DNA of 64,000 nucleotides from CAYXVU01 sp964468725 (GTDB lineage Bacteria > Acidobacteriota > Blastocatellia > UBA7656): assembly GCA_964468725.1 (NCBI GenBank), contig CAYXVU010000004.1, positions 6,916 to 70,915 on the forward strand, read 5' to 3'. Shown in pieces: positions 54,543-63,052 of this stretch. The notes under the pieces were generated by a model. It made no database searches. It was not told where the DNA came from and worked only from the letters and a program-made list of their open reading frames with translations. Every line of letters begins with the position of its first letter. Within the stretch, counting starts at the first letter, position 1. The position numbers were made by a program, and so were the translations under genes.

Positions 54543-55310
54543 TCAGCGCGCAAACCGTTTCGAGGGTGGCCCGACATGAATGTGCGCTCCGGTGGCCGAA
54601 CCCGCAACTGCGTGACGAAAAGCGATAAAGGGGATACCAACGTTGCGCAAGTAATCCATCAAAGCGCGGCCTTCCGCCGTATCGGGATGCACAGCCACAT
54701 CAATCGCATTGCGATGATCGAAGCCCAACCGATCATGCGTTGCGGTTTGCCCATACGAACTGATGGGCAAGGCGCGGCCAAAATTTTTGGAGAAGAAGGT
54801 TTGCAGATTGACCGTGTCGGCTATTGTCCAAGCGTAACCGCCGCTGTAGCGAATGATCGCTGTGGTCGAGATATAGGCTCCGGTGCGTGGCGCTGGCAAT
54901 TTGATCAACTGTTCGGAGGCTAGGACTTCAGCAACCAGTGTGTCAACTTCACCAATTTTACTTTGAGTCTGTGCGGCCTTTGCTTGTACAGCGAGGAGTT
55001 CCTGTTCCCCTTGTTCGACCTCTCGTTTTGAAACGATCTGTTCTTCGAACAATTTCTTGCGCTTCTCGACCTCTTCCCGTTTGGTTTTGATTTCGGCTTC
55101 GATCAAGCCCAAGAGTTTTTCCAAACTCTCTTTATACTCGGCTGCTGCTTTGATGACCTCAGCGCGGGACTTGGCGAGTTCGTCTTCGAGTTGCTTTTGC
55201 GATTTGTCAGAAGGGGCAGGCGCAGATTTCTTCGGCTGCTTCTTACTTTGCGCCTCGACAAACAGCACGGGCATTGCCAGTAAGATCACGACCATTAGGA
55301 GTTTCCGCAT
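54543..55310 (-). CDS. Secreted coiled-coil protein with M15-like zinc peptidase domain
   Basis: ATG 55310 is preferred because the signal peptide (MRKLLMVVILLAMPVLFVEAQ) starts there; a GTG at 55355 extends it by 15 residues. After a Lys-rich linker, residues 40-130 form a long coiled coil (heptads in KSRAEVIKAAAEYKESLEKLLGLIEAEI). The last ~100 residues look like an M15/hedgehog-type zinc fold with FDHRNAIDVAVHP (His, Asp) and GAHIHVGP (His). This resembles the peptidoglycan DD/LD-peptidase fold. The order coiled coil then peptidase suggests a cell-wall-associated hydrolase. It is 153 nt upstream of speD and on the same strand, but not clearly in its operon. Confidence 0.75.
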   Translation of the reverse strand: MRKLLMVVILLAMPVLFVEAQSKKQPKKSAPAPSDKSQKQLEDELAKSRAEVIKAAAEYKESLEKLLGLIEAEIKTKREEVEKRKKLFEEQIVSKREVEQGEQELLAVQAKAAQTQSKIGEVDTLVAEVLASEQLIKLPAPRTGAYISTTAIIRYSGGYAWTIADTVNLQTFFSKNFGRALPISSYGQTATHDRLGFDHRNAIDVAVHPDTAEGRALMDYLRNVGIPFIAFRHAVAGSATGAHIHVGPPSKRFAR

Positions 55311-55437
55311 CACCTTTTGCACAGGTTCCTTCCCCTCATCATTGCGTCGCCCCACACTTTCGAGGCACGCTTCTGGCTCTCCAAGCCTTTCGGTTGGACG
55401 TGCGAAGAAAGTTTTACGATGTCCGACAGATGCGGGT

Positions 55438-55932
55438 TCACTTGACAGCGATACAATCTACTTCGATGGCATACGTCCCTAAGAGTTGCGCGCCGACGGT
55501 TGTGCGCGCGGGGAAATCGCCGGAAAAATATCGTCGGTACACCTCATTCATCTTCTGAAAATCTTTCAAATCGGCAAGATAGACATTGACGCGCACGACG
55601 CTCTCAAGCGTTGAACCCGCCCCTTCAACAATGGCTTTGACGTTTTCGAAAACCTGTACGGCTTGATCCTCAAATGATGAGGTCACATCCTGTCCGGTTG
55701 CAGCGTTACGTGGGACTTGCCCCGCCACGTAGATGGTATTACCGGCAATGATCGCCTGACTGTATGGGCCGACTGGTTTGGGCGCTTTATCGGTTAAGAC
55801 CTTCTTTTTGAGCGCGGGTTTCGCCTTCGGTTTTACCTTTTGGGCGGCGCGGCTTGAGGGCGAAGCCGCAACGAGCGCCGCCGCAGAGAGCGCCGTTGCC
55901 CCGGATCGTTCAATGAATTTTCTTCGATTCAT
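55438..55932 (-). CDS. Tat-exported RidA (YjgF) family protein
   Basis: 164 aa, starting MNRRKFIERSGATALSAAALV, a twin-arginine signal. A Lys-rich linker follows and then a RidA domain (about 45-164) with PVGPYSQAI, VAGQVP, RVNVYLADLKDFQKMNEVY and PARTTVGA, which keeps the catalytic Arg that hydrolyses imines and enamines. RidA proteins are normally cytoplasmic and protect PLP enzymes, so a periplasmic copy is unusual. It could hydrolyse imines made by exported amine/amino-acid oxidases such as those at 18776 or 47510 (inference). Confidence 0.9.
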   Translation of the reverse strand: MNRRKFIERSGATALSAAALVAASPSSRAAQKVKPKAKPALKKKVLTDKAPKPVGPYSQAIIAGNTIYVAGQVPRNAATGQDVTSSFEDQAVQVFENVKAIVEGAGSTLESVVRVNVYLADLKDFQKMNEVYRRYFSGDFPARTTVGAQLLGTYAIEVDCIAVK

Positions 55933-56022
55933 TCGTTTCCTCTCCGCTTCGAGTGTTGATTAAGCACTGCCTATGCTAAACCAAGCGGCGAAAGATGAGA
56001 AATCGAAAATGTGGCGATGAGC

Positions 56023-56066
56023 AAAAAAAGGCCACAGAGGAGAACCCTTGGTTCGGCTCTGTGGCC
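56023..56066 (-). terminator. Rho-independent terminator of HD-GYP gene
   Basis: On the minus strand, GGCCACAGAG and CTCTGTGGCC form a perfect 10-bp stem (bases 56030-56039 and 56057-56066) followed directly by seven Ts (complement of A's at 56023-56029). It ends the transcript reading leftward from the gene at 56093-58111, before the RidA gene. Confidence 0.9.
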
Positions 56067-56092
56067 AAATGACGAGAGAAAAAATCGGACGA

Positions 56093-58111
56093 TTAATGCG
56101 TAAGCTTCGATTCCATCAGCGATTTATCGAGTTTGAGCGACCCGGTCGCGCGTTTGAGATTCTCGCCTTCCGGTATGCTCGATAAAGCCTTTGCAGCCAG
56201 CGAAACCGATTCGCTAAAGAGCTTCTGATGATAAGAGTTGTACTCTGCCAACTCGGTTGAATAGATGGTCACTGCCCCGTACAAAACCTCCTCATCACAG
56301 AGCGGAACGGCTGCAAGCGTGTGATAATTCGACGCTTTATCCTCGAGATGCGCCGACAAATCGAGTTTCGGATCGGTATTAAAGAATGGTTTGTGGTTGG
56401 CAATCACCCAGCCGGTCACCCCTTCACCGAGGTTGAGGGTTTGGCCTTTGCACCACTCAGCATCGCGGCCTTCTGCGTGCACGATGAGGTTGTGCCCGGT
56501 CGCTGGCATTACTTGCGTCACCAAACACAGATCGTAGGGCAACACGGCTTTCAAGCGCTGCGTCATGGTCGAAAAGATTTCTTCCTGACTCTGCTTGCCG
56601 ATTAAATCCCGCGCCAAATCGCAAACCGCTCTGAGGCCATCTTCAATGGGGGTCATCGCGCCGTTTGCGGCTGTGGCATCATCTTCGGCCAATCCCGCGC
56701 CGGGAGCCACAAGTTTTGCAGCTTCGGAGAGTTCTTCGAATGCTTCGATGCCGAAGGTCGGAGCGGGAACATCGCGGATGGCGGCAATCTCCTTCTCAAA
56801 TTTGGGCAGATTCTCGATGAAGGTTGCAACGATGCGCGGATCATATTGCGAACCGCTGTTGCGTAGGAGCAGCTCGATAGCCTCTTCACGAGTCATGCCT
56901 TTGCGGTATTGTCGGTCTTCGCGCACCGCGTCGAAACAGTCAACGACCGAAAGGATGCGCGCCGTAAGTGGAATCTCGTCACTTTTGAGTCCGTCGGGGT
57001 AGCCCTTGCCATCCCACCGTTCATGATGATGGCGAACGACCGGAACGATGGGATACGGAAATTCGACGCGGCTGAGAATCTGCGCCCCCGCAATGGTGTG
57101 ATACTTCATCTTCTCGAACTCGGCAGCCGTCAGTTTGCCGGGTTTATTGAGGATATAATCGGGAACAGCTATCTTGCCGATGTCGTGCAGTAAGGCGCCA
57201 GCTTTGAGGGCTTCAATCTGCTCATGGGTGCAGCCTAAAAGCCGCGCCACCCCTTCGGCGTAGATTTGCACGCGCAAAACGTGGTCGTGAGTGACTTCAT
57301 CTTTGGCATTGATTGCAACGGCGAGGGCTTCAATGGTTTCCCGATGCGCCTTTTCGAGCGTAACCACGCGTTTCATTACGCTATCGCTATATTGCCGATG
57401 TCCCCAATAGGCGGCGAGCAACACCGGAACGCCAATGATCGGAACGATCAAAAGATCGTATTGCAACGCCATATACATGAGCGTGGCCGCCGTCACATTG
57501 GGTAAGAAGACAGGGGTTGCCGCAAAGAGGCTTTTCCAATGCCCTACGATGGCTTCACCCCGTCGCAGTGCCAGCAAGGTAGAGAGCAAAATCGTATTGA
57601 TTGCAAATAGAATAAAACCAGCAAATAAAAGGGAAACCGAGATGGTTATAAAATTAGGCCTGCCGCCCTCATATCGCAAAACTAGTTGCACGGTGAGAGC
57701 AGATGATAGACCGCTGAGCGAAACGATGGCAGAGGAAAACGAGCTATCATAAAGTTTTCGCAAACTCCGGGGCAGGCGCAGTGTGCGCCATGACGAAATG
57801 AACCCATCTATGCCAGCAACCACGATGGTCGGGATCGGGCCATATAAAACCGCTGTCAGTAAGGAAATCGCATCAGTGAGCGTGTAACTGATTTTTTCTT
57901 GAGTAAACCCTAGCCCAAAAGGAACCCGAAAGGTTTGTGAGAAACTCCCTATGAAAACCGTAAACAGTATCAAAAGAAGAACGATAGAAAAGTCTTTGAG
58001 TTCATAATGGAAAAACAGTCCGACCGAAGCAAAGATCCAGAGGCTAGCCCCGATCAAAGTCACAGTCACTTGGTATAGGATTGCTTTTTTCTTTACCTTT
58101 TCTTCAGCCAT
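56093..58111 (-). CDS. Membrane HD-GYP c-di-GMP phosphodiesterase with GAF domain
   Basis: The 672-aa protein has about seven N-terminal membrane helices (about 10-245), an HD-GYP domain (about 250-430) and a C-terminal GAF domain (about 500-640). HDIGK near 308, HTIAG and VVRHHHERWDGKGYPDGL (the GYP motif) show a full active site. It should hydrolyse c-di-GMP, with the GAF domain binding a ligand or sensing redox, and the membrane part possibly sensing an external signal. A strong terminator follows. Its start overlaps the upstream small gene's stop by 19 nt. Confidence 0.93.
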   Translation of the reverse strand: MAEEKVKKKAILYQVTVTLIGASLWIFASVGLFFHYELKDFSIVLLLILFTVFIGSFSQTFRVPFGLGFTQEKISYTLTDAISLLTAVLYGPIPTIVVAGIDGFISSWRTLRLPRSLRKLYDSSFSSAIVSLSGLSSALTVQLVLRYEGGRPNFITISVSLLFAGFILFAINTILLSTLLALRRGEAIVGHWKSLFAATPVFLPNVTAATLMYMALQYDLLIVPIIGVPVLLAAYWGHRQYSDSVMKRVVTLEKAHRETIEALAVAINAKDEVTHDHVLRVQIYAEGVARLLGCTHEQIEALKAGALLHDIGKIAVPDYILNKPGKLTAAEFEKMKYHTIAGAQILSRVEFPYPIVPVVRHHHERWDGKGYPDGLKSDEIPLTARILSVVDCFDAVREDRQYRKGMTREEAIELLLRNSGSQYDPRIVATFIENLPKFEKEIAAIRDVPAPTFGIEAFEELSEAAKLVAPGAGLAEDDATAANGAMTPIEDGLRAVCDLARDLIGKQSQEEIFSTMTQRLKAVLPYDLCLVTQVMPATGHNLIVHAEGRDAEWCKGQTLNLGEGVTGWVIANHKPFFNTDPKLDLSAHLEDKASNYHTLAAVPLCDEEVLYGAVTIYSTELAEYNSYHQKLFSESVSLAAKALSSIPEGENLKRATGSLKLDKSLMESKLTH

Positions 58112-58341
58112 AACAGTTTTCTAGTTGCAATGGTTACAGGAGTTGCAACCATTGCCTCGCTTCCGTTCTCTTGGCCGTCAAGGATTGAAAGATCGATCAC
58201 TTTGCAAGCGCCAAACACTGGAACCAAGATGCTCGTCTTAATGCTTACCTGATAAAACAGTTCTAAGTCGTTCAGGGGATGAATAACGACAGAAATAATG
58301 GCCTCCAACTCTTCTGCCATATTTATTACGGCAATTTTCAT
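58093..58341 (-). CDS. Possible small protein upstream of and overlapping the HD-GYP gene
   Basis: 82 aa (an extension to GTG 58347 exists), no family recognised and no clear Shine-Dalgarno site. The sequence contains acidic and hydrophobic blocks (EELEAIISVVIHPLNDLELF) and looks protein-like. It ends 19 nt inside the HD-GYP gene, which may couple their translation. It lies downstream of a CTGTCAAT repeat region. It could be a small modulator or a chance frame. Confidence 0.4.
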   Translation of the reverse strand: MKIAVINMAEELEAIISVVIHPLNDLELFYQVSIKTSILVPVFGACKVIDLSILDGQENGSEAMVATPVTIATRKLLWLKKR

Positions 58342-58400
58342 ACCCACACTGCTCGAAAGGCAAAGTATTGATTTTGCTATATCTTACTAAGGTTTGCGAT

Positions 58401-58453
58401 CTGTCAATCGCAATACCCCAATCAAATTGACAGATCAACTTCTGTCAATTTGA
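58401..58453. promoter_or_regulatory. Repeated CTGTCAAT motif and dyad upstream of the HD-GYP unit
   Basis: CTGTCAAT occurs at 58401-58408 and 58442-58449 and as its complement at 58426-58433. Bases 58422-58433 and 58442-58453 form a perfect 12-bp stem with an 8-nt loop. The inner GTCAA-T-TTGAC is also a dyad. The spacing suits a dimeric regulator of the minus-strand genes at 58093-58341 and 56093-58111. Which regulator binds is unknown. Confidence 0.5.
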
Positions 58454-58962
58454 CGATTATCGGGGTTCCCCTTCTTTATCTAGAGCCGGTTATGAACGGC
58501 AGCCCTGCATTTACTCGTGGGCATCGGCACCACCTCTCAATCAACGCTTTGAGCTTCTTCGATAGACGCCCCCTTTGTTTGGGTGGAGTCCATCTCGGCG
58601 GCAGCACCTGAAAGGTCAACCGCTCTTCAATCCTTCCACATCGGCCCCTAACCTGTGGTCATCGCCGCCGTCCGTCCAAGCACTTGCGCCCTCTGATCAA
58701 TCTCGGCAGTTCAGAGAAGGTCTTCTGGCAGAGATGCGTTTGCCATGGGCAGCCTTATTTCCGAATCACCTACCCTCACCATTTCATCTGCCAAACTCTC
58801 AGACTCATACATATCCGGTTCAGCTTCGTGAGGCCTGCGGTTGAATCGTTCGATTTCGTCATTTGGCACCGGCATGCATAGACAAATAATTCGACTTTAC
58901 TGATCCCCACGATGTAAACTACGTTGAGCTTGAGGCTTGACATTACCCATTTGGAGATAACA
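58454..58962. other. Gap before the DUF3276 gene
   Basis: Small open frames here (for example 58575-58844) lack ribosome sites and have odd composition, so none is called. The DUF3276 gene must have its promoter in this stretch, but I see no clear -35/-10 pair. Confidence 0.5.
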
Positions 58963-59313
58963 ATGCAGGAAATCTTTTCAGAAAAAGTCGTGACTAGCAG
59001 ACGGACTTACTATTTTGATGTGAAAGAGACGAGGGAAGGAGCAACGTATCTAGTCATCGGAGAGCTGACGCAAGTCGGCAGCGAACTCGAGCGACACCGA
59101 GTGATGGTGTTCGAAGAAAGCGTGGAAGCCTTCATGGAAGGCATAGAAAAAGCAGTGAGCTTTATGCTTGGTTATGAGGAAGAGGATGGCGAAAGATCGG
59201 CAGGGAGAGCCGAATCCAGGAGGGCAGAAGAAGAAAATGGCGAGACAGAAGAGATCAGGCGATTGAAAAGGATTGAGAGAAAGCTCGACGAAGTCAGGCG
59301 GCACTTCAGATAG
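58963..59313 (+). CDS. DUF3276 (PUR-alpha-like) nucleic-acid-binding protein
   Basis: TTGGAG lies before ATG 58963; the ORF can be extended to 58924, but that start lacks the site. The 116-aa protein begins EIFSEKVVTSRRTYYFDVKE, the PUR-repeat signature of the DUF3276 family, followed by YLVIGELTQ. The C-terminal third is an acidic/basic coiled region (EEEDGERSAGRAESRRAEEE). Family members bind single-stranded DNA or RNA in vitro. Physiology is not firmly known. Confidence 0.87.
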   Translation: MQEIFSEKVVTSRRTYYFDVKETREGATYLVIGELTQVGSELERHRVMVFEESVEAFMEGIEKAVSFMLGYEEEDGERSAGRAESRRAEEENGETEEIRRLKRIERKLDEVRRHFR

Positions 59314-59961
59314 GGGTTAGTGTGGTAGCAGATTCCGGCTCGGTTATGGGATGTAACCTCGCGTGAGACTTTTTGTGCAAAGCACCGGCAGGATGTTGGG
59401 CAGTATCCTACGCCGACAAAAGTGATAGCCATGCTAGCAACACGGACAAGGAACGCGCCTCGTAAAGCAAATTCTTTGGCAATTCAGTAGGCCGCGGCGA
59501 CCCCTTCAATAACATTTGGATGTGCAGAAAGCGCACCTTCTTTGTCCCGACAAGAGAGGAGCAACGACTACCCTCCTCTCGTTGCTAAGGTGAGCGTCTA
59601 ACGATATAACGTCATGTGCAAGTTTCTTTAAGTTCTTTGTTTTCAATAGTGGCTTTTGCGAAATCCTCTCAAATTCCAGAAAGCCCGAACGAAGAATCAA
59701 CAGCGTGCAAGAAAAACTTGCAGACCGCGTTAATGGTTACCTGTCCGCTAAACCGGATCAACTCCAGTTTTCTTTACCCATACGCCCAAGCTTGCCTTAC
59801 TGACCCAGGACTTTTCAGACGCCCTCTGACTACTCAACAAGCGTGCAGTTGCTTCACAAGTGGGTAGATGCTACACATATCTCTAATTTCTGACCAGTCT
59901 AAACTTAGGTCTGCTCTTGCTGGTATCAGCCATAGGTGTATACCTGATTCACATTTTCGGG

Positions 59962-59979
59962 CAGGGGTGCTTACCCCTG
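59962..59979. promoter_or_regulatory. Candidate enhancer-binding site (18-bp dyad)
   Basis: CAGGGGT (59962-59968) and ACCCCTG (59973-59979) form a perfect 7-4-7 dyad centred about 96 nt upstream of the predicted start of the sigma-54 promoter. This position and size are typical of NtrC-type activator sites. A stem-loop is an alternative reading. Confidence 0.5.
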
Positions 59980-60039
59980 ATTCGCCTGCTAATTGTTGAT
60001 CCTACGTGTGCAAGCAAGCTGACAAGGAGACTAACAGGA

Positions 60040-60056
60040 TTGGCACAACTGTTGCT
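60040..60056 (+). promoter_or_regulatory. Sigma-54 (RpoN) type promoter
   Basis: TGGCAC (60041-60046), five bases and TTGC (60052-60055) match the -24/-12 consensus with exact spacing, preceded by T and followed by T. The start would fall near 60067, giving a leader of about 90 nt before the small peptide ATG at 60157. The match is strong, but no RpoN or activator gene is visible in the window. Confidence 0.65.
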
Positions 60057-60156
60057 CTAGTCATAGGCGTAACGAGCGGAAGGATTAAGACAAGCGAAGA
60101 GCCCAGTCAAATTAGTCCCGCCGCTCTATAAAATTATAAATAATAAGGAGAAGGCC

Positions 60157-60261
60157 ATGACTGACGAGAGAAACGAAAAAGGCGTGCTTTTGAATGAATC
60201 GGATCTGATGATCGAAGAGATGGAAACGGTGATTGCTCCCATCACTGTCCTTGCTGGCTAA
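60157..60261 (+). CDS. 34-aa peptide, candidate RiPP precursor
   Basis: AAGGAGAAGG immediately precedes the ATG. The peptide starts MTDERNEKG, has an acidic middle (LLNESDLMIEEM) and a hydrophobic end ETVIAPITVLAG. This leader-like acidic part plus hydrophobic core is the layout of ribosomal peptide precursors. The next gene, 163 nt downstream, encodes a PqqD-type leader-binding domain fused to an M50 protease and HlyD-like export part. No Cys, Ser-rich or GG cleavage motif is obvious, so the modification type is not predictable. It could also be a signalling peptide. Confidence 0.6.
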   Translation: MTDERNEKGVLLNESDLMIEEMETVIAPITVLAG

Positions 60262-60265
60262 GAAT

Positions 60266-60286
60266 CAGAAAACACATGATTTTCTG
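60266..60286. terminator. Hairpin between peptide gene and PqqD-M50-HlyD gene
   Basis: CAGAAAA (60266-60272) and TTTTCTG (60280-60286) form a perfect 7-bp stem with a 7-nt loop, starting 4 nt after the peptide stop. Such stems after a precursor gene are often partial terminators that keep peptide expression above that of the processing genes. No T-run follows, so it is weak. Confidence 0.45.
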
Positions 60287-60424
60287 TAAAAGGGCGCGGC
60301 GGATTCGACCCTATCCTTTCGAGAACCGTCTTAATCGGAACGCGACTCCCATAGACGATCTTCAGACTCGATAACGCCGCGCTTTTTCTATTCCAGATAA
60401 CCGCAGTCACCTAACTAAACCATC

Positions 60425-63052
60425 ATGTCACTCCCTCTCCAACAAGATGGTCTCTTTTCTCTTTACCCGCCGCGCATCGCTGCCAGCGTAGACGTAACCG
60501 AACAGATTGAAAACGGAATCTCACGTTTTATCATTCGTAATACTGCTTCATCACGCTATTTCGTTCTTAAAGCGCCCGAATACAGCATCTTTCGACAGCT
60601 TGATGGGACGCAAACCCTCATAGAGATCGCCACCAGCGACAAAGGTTTCCACAGCCCCCGCGTTACTCTGCCGGTCCTGATCAAATTTATCGCCAAGCTC
60701 GACACTTTCGGCTTGCTCGAACGCGGCGGCCCGGGCAGCCAAGCGCAAACAGCAACCAACGAGCGCGGCCCCTATATACGCTTTCGCCTCTTCAATCCGA
60801 ACGATTTGCTGACCCAGCTTGATCGCACCTTTGGATGGGTGCTTTCGCGCCCCATCATTATCGCCACATTTGCCCTGATGGTTGTCGCGCTATTCGGGCT
60901 GTTGAGCCGCGCCGATGAAGTTGGCCGGTATATGATATATAGCTATTCCGAATACGCGAGGGCGATTATCATTGCCGCGCTAGCCATCGCCCTGCTGCAT
61001 GAATTTGCACACGGGTGGGCGTGCAAACGTTTCGGCGGCGACGTTCCCGAAGTCGGCGTATTGATGGTCTTCTATGTGATCCCGGCGCTCTACTGCAATG
61101 TTTCGGACATCTACCGCATCGGTAAAAAGAGCCAACGCCTGTGGGTGATCTTTGCGGGCATCTATTGGCAGTTGTGCATCAGCACCCTGAGCGCCCTGTT
61201 GTGGCTCATCGCAACACCCTATTCGCTGCTCGCCGATGCCTCTTTTGTTCTGCTGCTTGGCGGCTCTCTCAATATCCTTTTCAACTGCAACCCGCTGATA
61301 AAGCTCGATGGGTATTACGCCCTCTCGCAATTTTTAGGGATTCCGAACCTACAAACTCGCTCGACAAACTATGTGCGCTCATGGTTGACCGGATTGCTTG
61401 AGGGCAAGCTGCCCTTAGCCGATTCGAGGAATCGGCAGGAAGAGCGTCCGTTGATTTATCTCGCCTATTGGCTTAGCTCGTTGCTGTATTCGATTCTCTT
61501 GATCTGGTTCATTTTGGCTTGGGCCGGTGACTGGCTGATGAACAATCTCGGTTTCGTAGGGGTAGTATGGACTGTTCTTCTTGCCGGGTTACTCACAGAG
61601 AGATGGTGGAAACCCCTTCTCGTGAGTTCCGGTCACCGGCTCATCTCTTTTCTTCGCCATATACCGAGGTCAACACAAGGGCGATGGAATCACTTTTTCG
61701 GCCATTTTCGACCTCGCCAATCAGCAATGGAAGGAGGCGGTATTATGTCTGTACCCGCAAAACAGAGCGCTCCGCAACCGGAGCCTATATCCTCTCAAAC
61801 CGCAAAGGCAACTGAGACCTCAAATCCAGCGCCCAAAAGACGACGCATCATTAAGTGGTCTTTCATCGCAATTCTTCTGGCAGTCCTCATCCTTCCCTGG
61901 GAAGCCTCTACTGGCAGTGATTGCACCTTGCTCTTGCCACCGGGCCGGGAAAACATCGTGCGCGCCAATACCGATGCGGTGCTGACAGAGATCTATGTGC
62001 AACAGGGCGACGCGGTTATGGAAGGTACGCGGCTGGCTCGACTGGCCAACCCCGAAGTCGAAGACCGGCTGAAACAACTGGATGCGGAGATCGAACGGCT
62101 GACAGCTAACGGCTCACGGTTGGAAGATGAGTTGAAAATGCGAAGCGAAATTCTTCTCTCGGCTAACTTCAAAGAGCAGGATCGCCAGCGCATTGCCAAA
62201 GAGTATCAAGAAGAAGCTAAGCAAATGAGCCACACAGAGCGCAACAGCCTGCCTGCGGCTCTTGCCGTTTTGCAATCGGAGATCGATTTGAAACAGACCG
62301 AGCTCGACTACAATCGTAGGGAGGTCGAACGCTATAAAAAATTGCTCGAACAGGGATTGATCGGCGAGCAGATTTATGACCGCGCGGTCGCAGCGGTACG
62401 TCTGAGCGAGCGCGAATTGCAAAGCGCCAAAGTGAGACTGGAAGCGGCTAAAGTTGAACATCGCCGCCAAACGAACAATGCCGAGACCAACTCGTTGGTA
62501 GCCGAAACGGAATCGCGCGCGGCGCGCTCCAGTTTCGAAGCCTTGATCTCAGAATTGCACGCCAACCGCGAACAACGGCTCTCTTATAAACAGCGTCGCG
62601 ATCTTCTAGCACGCGAGTATGAGGGAATGAACCTGATGGCTACGCGTTCGGGCGTCGTACTCGGAGAGGATTTGCACAAGGTGACGGGGCGACGCTATGG
62701 CAAAGGAGAAGAGATTTGTCGCATCGGCGAATTGGAGACCTTTCTACTCCGGGTTGATGTGAGCGAGCGGGAAATTGCCAGTGTCACGCTCAACAGTTCG
62801 GTGCGGTTTAAGCTGAAAACCCTTCCCGGCAAGACCTTTACGGGCTATGTAGCGAAAATCAATGCCGAACCGATCACCAATCAGCAAGGGCAGCGATTTT
62901 ATCCCGTCGAGGTTGTGGTCGAGAATTCGGATGGGCTACTGCGACCCGGCATGACCGGATTTGCACGAATTAGCTTTGGGAAGACAGCCATTGCTATCAT
63001 CCTTGCCAATAAGATTTGGCAATCCTTACGACCGGAACTATGGCTATTCTAG
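60425..63052 (+). CDS. PqqD-like domain / M50 site-2 protease / HlyD-type adaptor fusion
   Basis: 875 aa. Residues about 1-110 resemble a PqqD/RRE leader-peptide-binding domain. About 130-430 is a membrane M50 protease with HEFAH (192-196) and NCNPLIKLDGYYALSQ (LDG, about 295). From about 470 a membrane helix leads into a HlyD-type membrane-fusion region with lipoyl-like LTEIYVQQGDAVMEGT, a long coiled coil (about 545-700) and a beta-barrel end. Relatives are annotated as putative peptide zinc metalloprotease proteins in peptide-maturation loci. It probably binds, cleaves and exports the upstream 34-aa peptide (inference). Confidence 0.88.
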   Translation: MSLPLQQDGLFSLYPPRIAASVDVTEQIENGISRFIIRNTASSRYFVLKAPEYSIFRQLDGTQTLIEIATSDKGFHSPRVTLPVLIKFIAKLDTFGLLERGGPGSQAQTATNERGPYIRFRLFNPNDLLTQLDRTFGWVLSRPIIIATFALMVVALFGLLSRADEVGRYMIYSYSEYARAIIIAALAIALLHEFAHGWACKRFGGDVPEVGVLMVFYVIPALYCNVSDIYRIGKKSQRLWVIFAGIYWQLCISTLSALLWLIATPYSLLADASFVLLLGGSLNILFNCNPLIKLDGYYALSQFLGIPNLQTRSTNYVRSWLTGLLEGKLPLADSRNRQEERPLIYLAYWLSSLLYSILLIWFILAWAGDWLMNNLGFVGVVWTVLLAGLLTERWWKPLLVSSGHRLISFLRHIPRSTQGRWNHFFGHFRPRQSAMEGGGIMSVPAKQSAPQPEPISSQTAKATETSNPAPKRRRIIKWSFIAILLAVLILPWEASTGSDCTLLLPPGRENIVRANTDAVLTEIYVQQGDAVMEGTRLARLANPEVEDRLKQLDAEIERLTANGSRLEDELKMRSEILLSANFKEQDRQRIAKEYQEEAKQMSHTERNSLPAALAVLQSEIDLKQTELDYNRREVERYKKLLEQGLIGEQIYDRAVAAVRLSERELQSAKVRLEAAKVEHRRQTNNAETNSLVAETESRAARSSFEALISELHANREQRLSYKQRRDLLAREYEGMNLMATRSGVVLGEDLHKVTGRRYGKGEEICRIGELETFLLRVDVSEREIASVTLNSSVRFKLKTLPGKTFTGYVAKINAEPITNQQGQRFYPVEVVVENSDGLLRPGMTGFARISFGKTAIAIILANKIWQSLRPELWLF

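Larger units (their letters stand above)
59314..60156 (+). other. Long non-coding leader region before the small peptide gene
   Basis: No gene is supported in 843 nt. It contains an inverted repeat (AGCAACGA / TCGTTGCT near 59559-59586), a dyad at 59962-59979 and a sigma-54-type promoter at 60040-60056. The sequence near 60130-60150 is very AT-rich. The region appears devoted to regulating the small peptide gene. Confidence 0.5.

Noticed and set aside
58575..58844. 89-codon plus-strand frame before DUF3276
   Set aside because: It is rich in Ser, Pro and Leu with no initiation signal; treated as chance.
58862..58878. TTGGCACCGGCATGCA, a sigma-54-like sequence
   Set aside because: The gap between the GG and GC elements is one base short of the required 12, so it should not be a functional promoter.
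59616..59867. 83-codon frame in the long leader
   Set aside because: It has poor codon use and no ribosome site, and no conserved features were seen.
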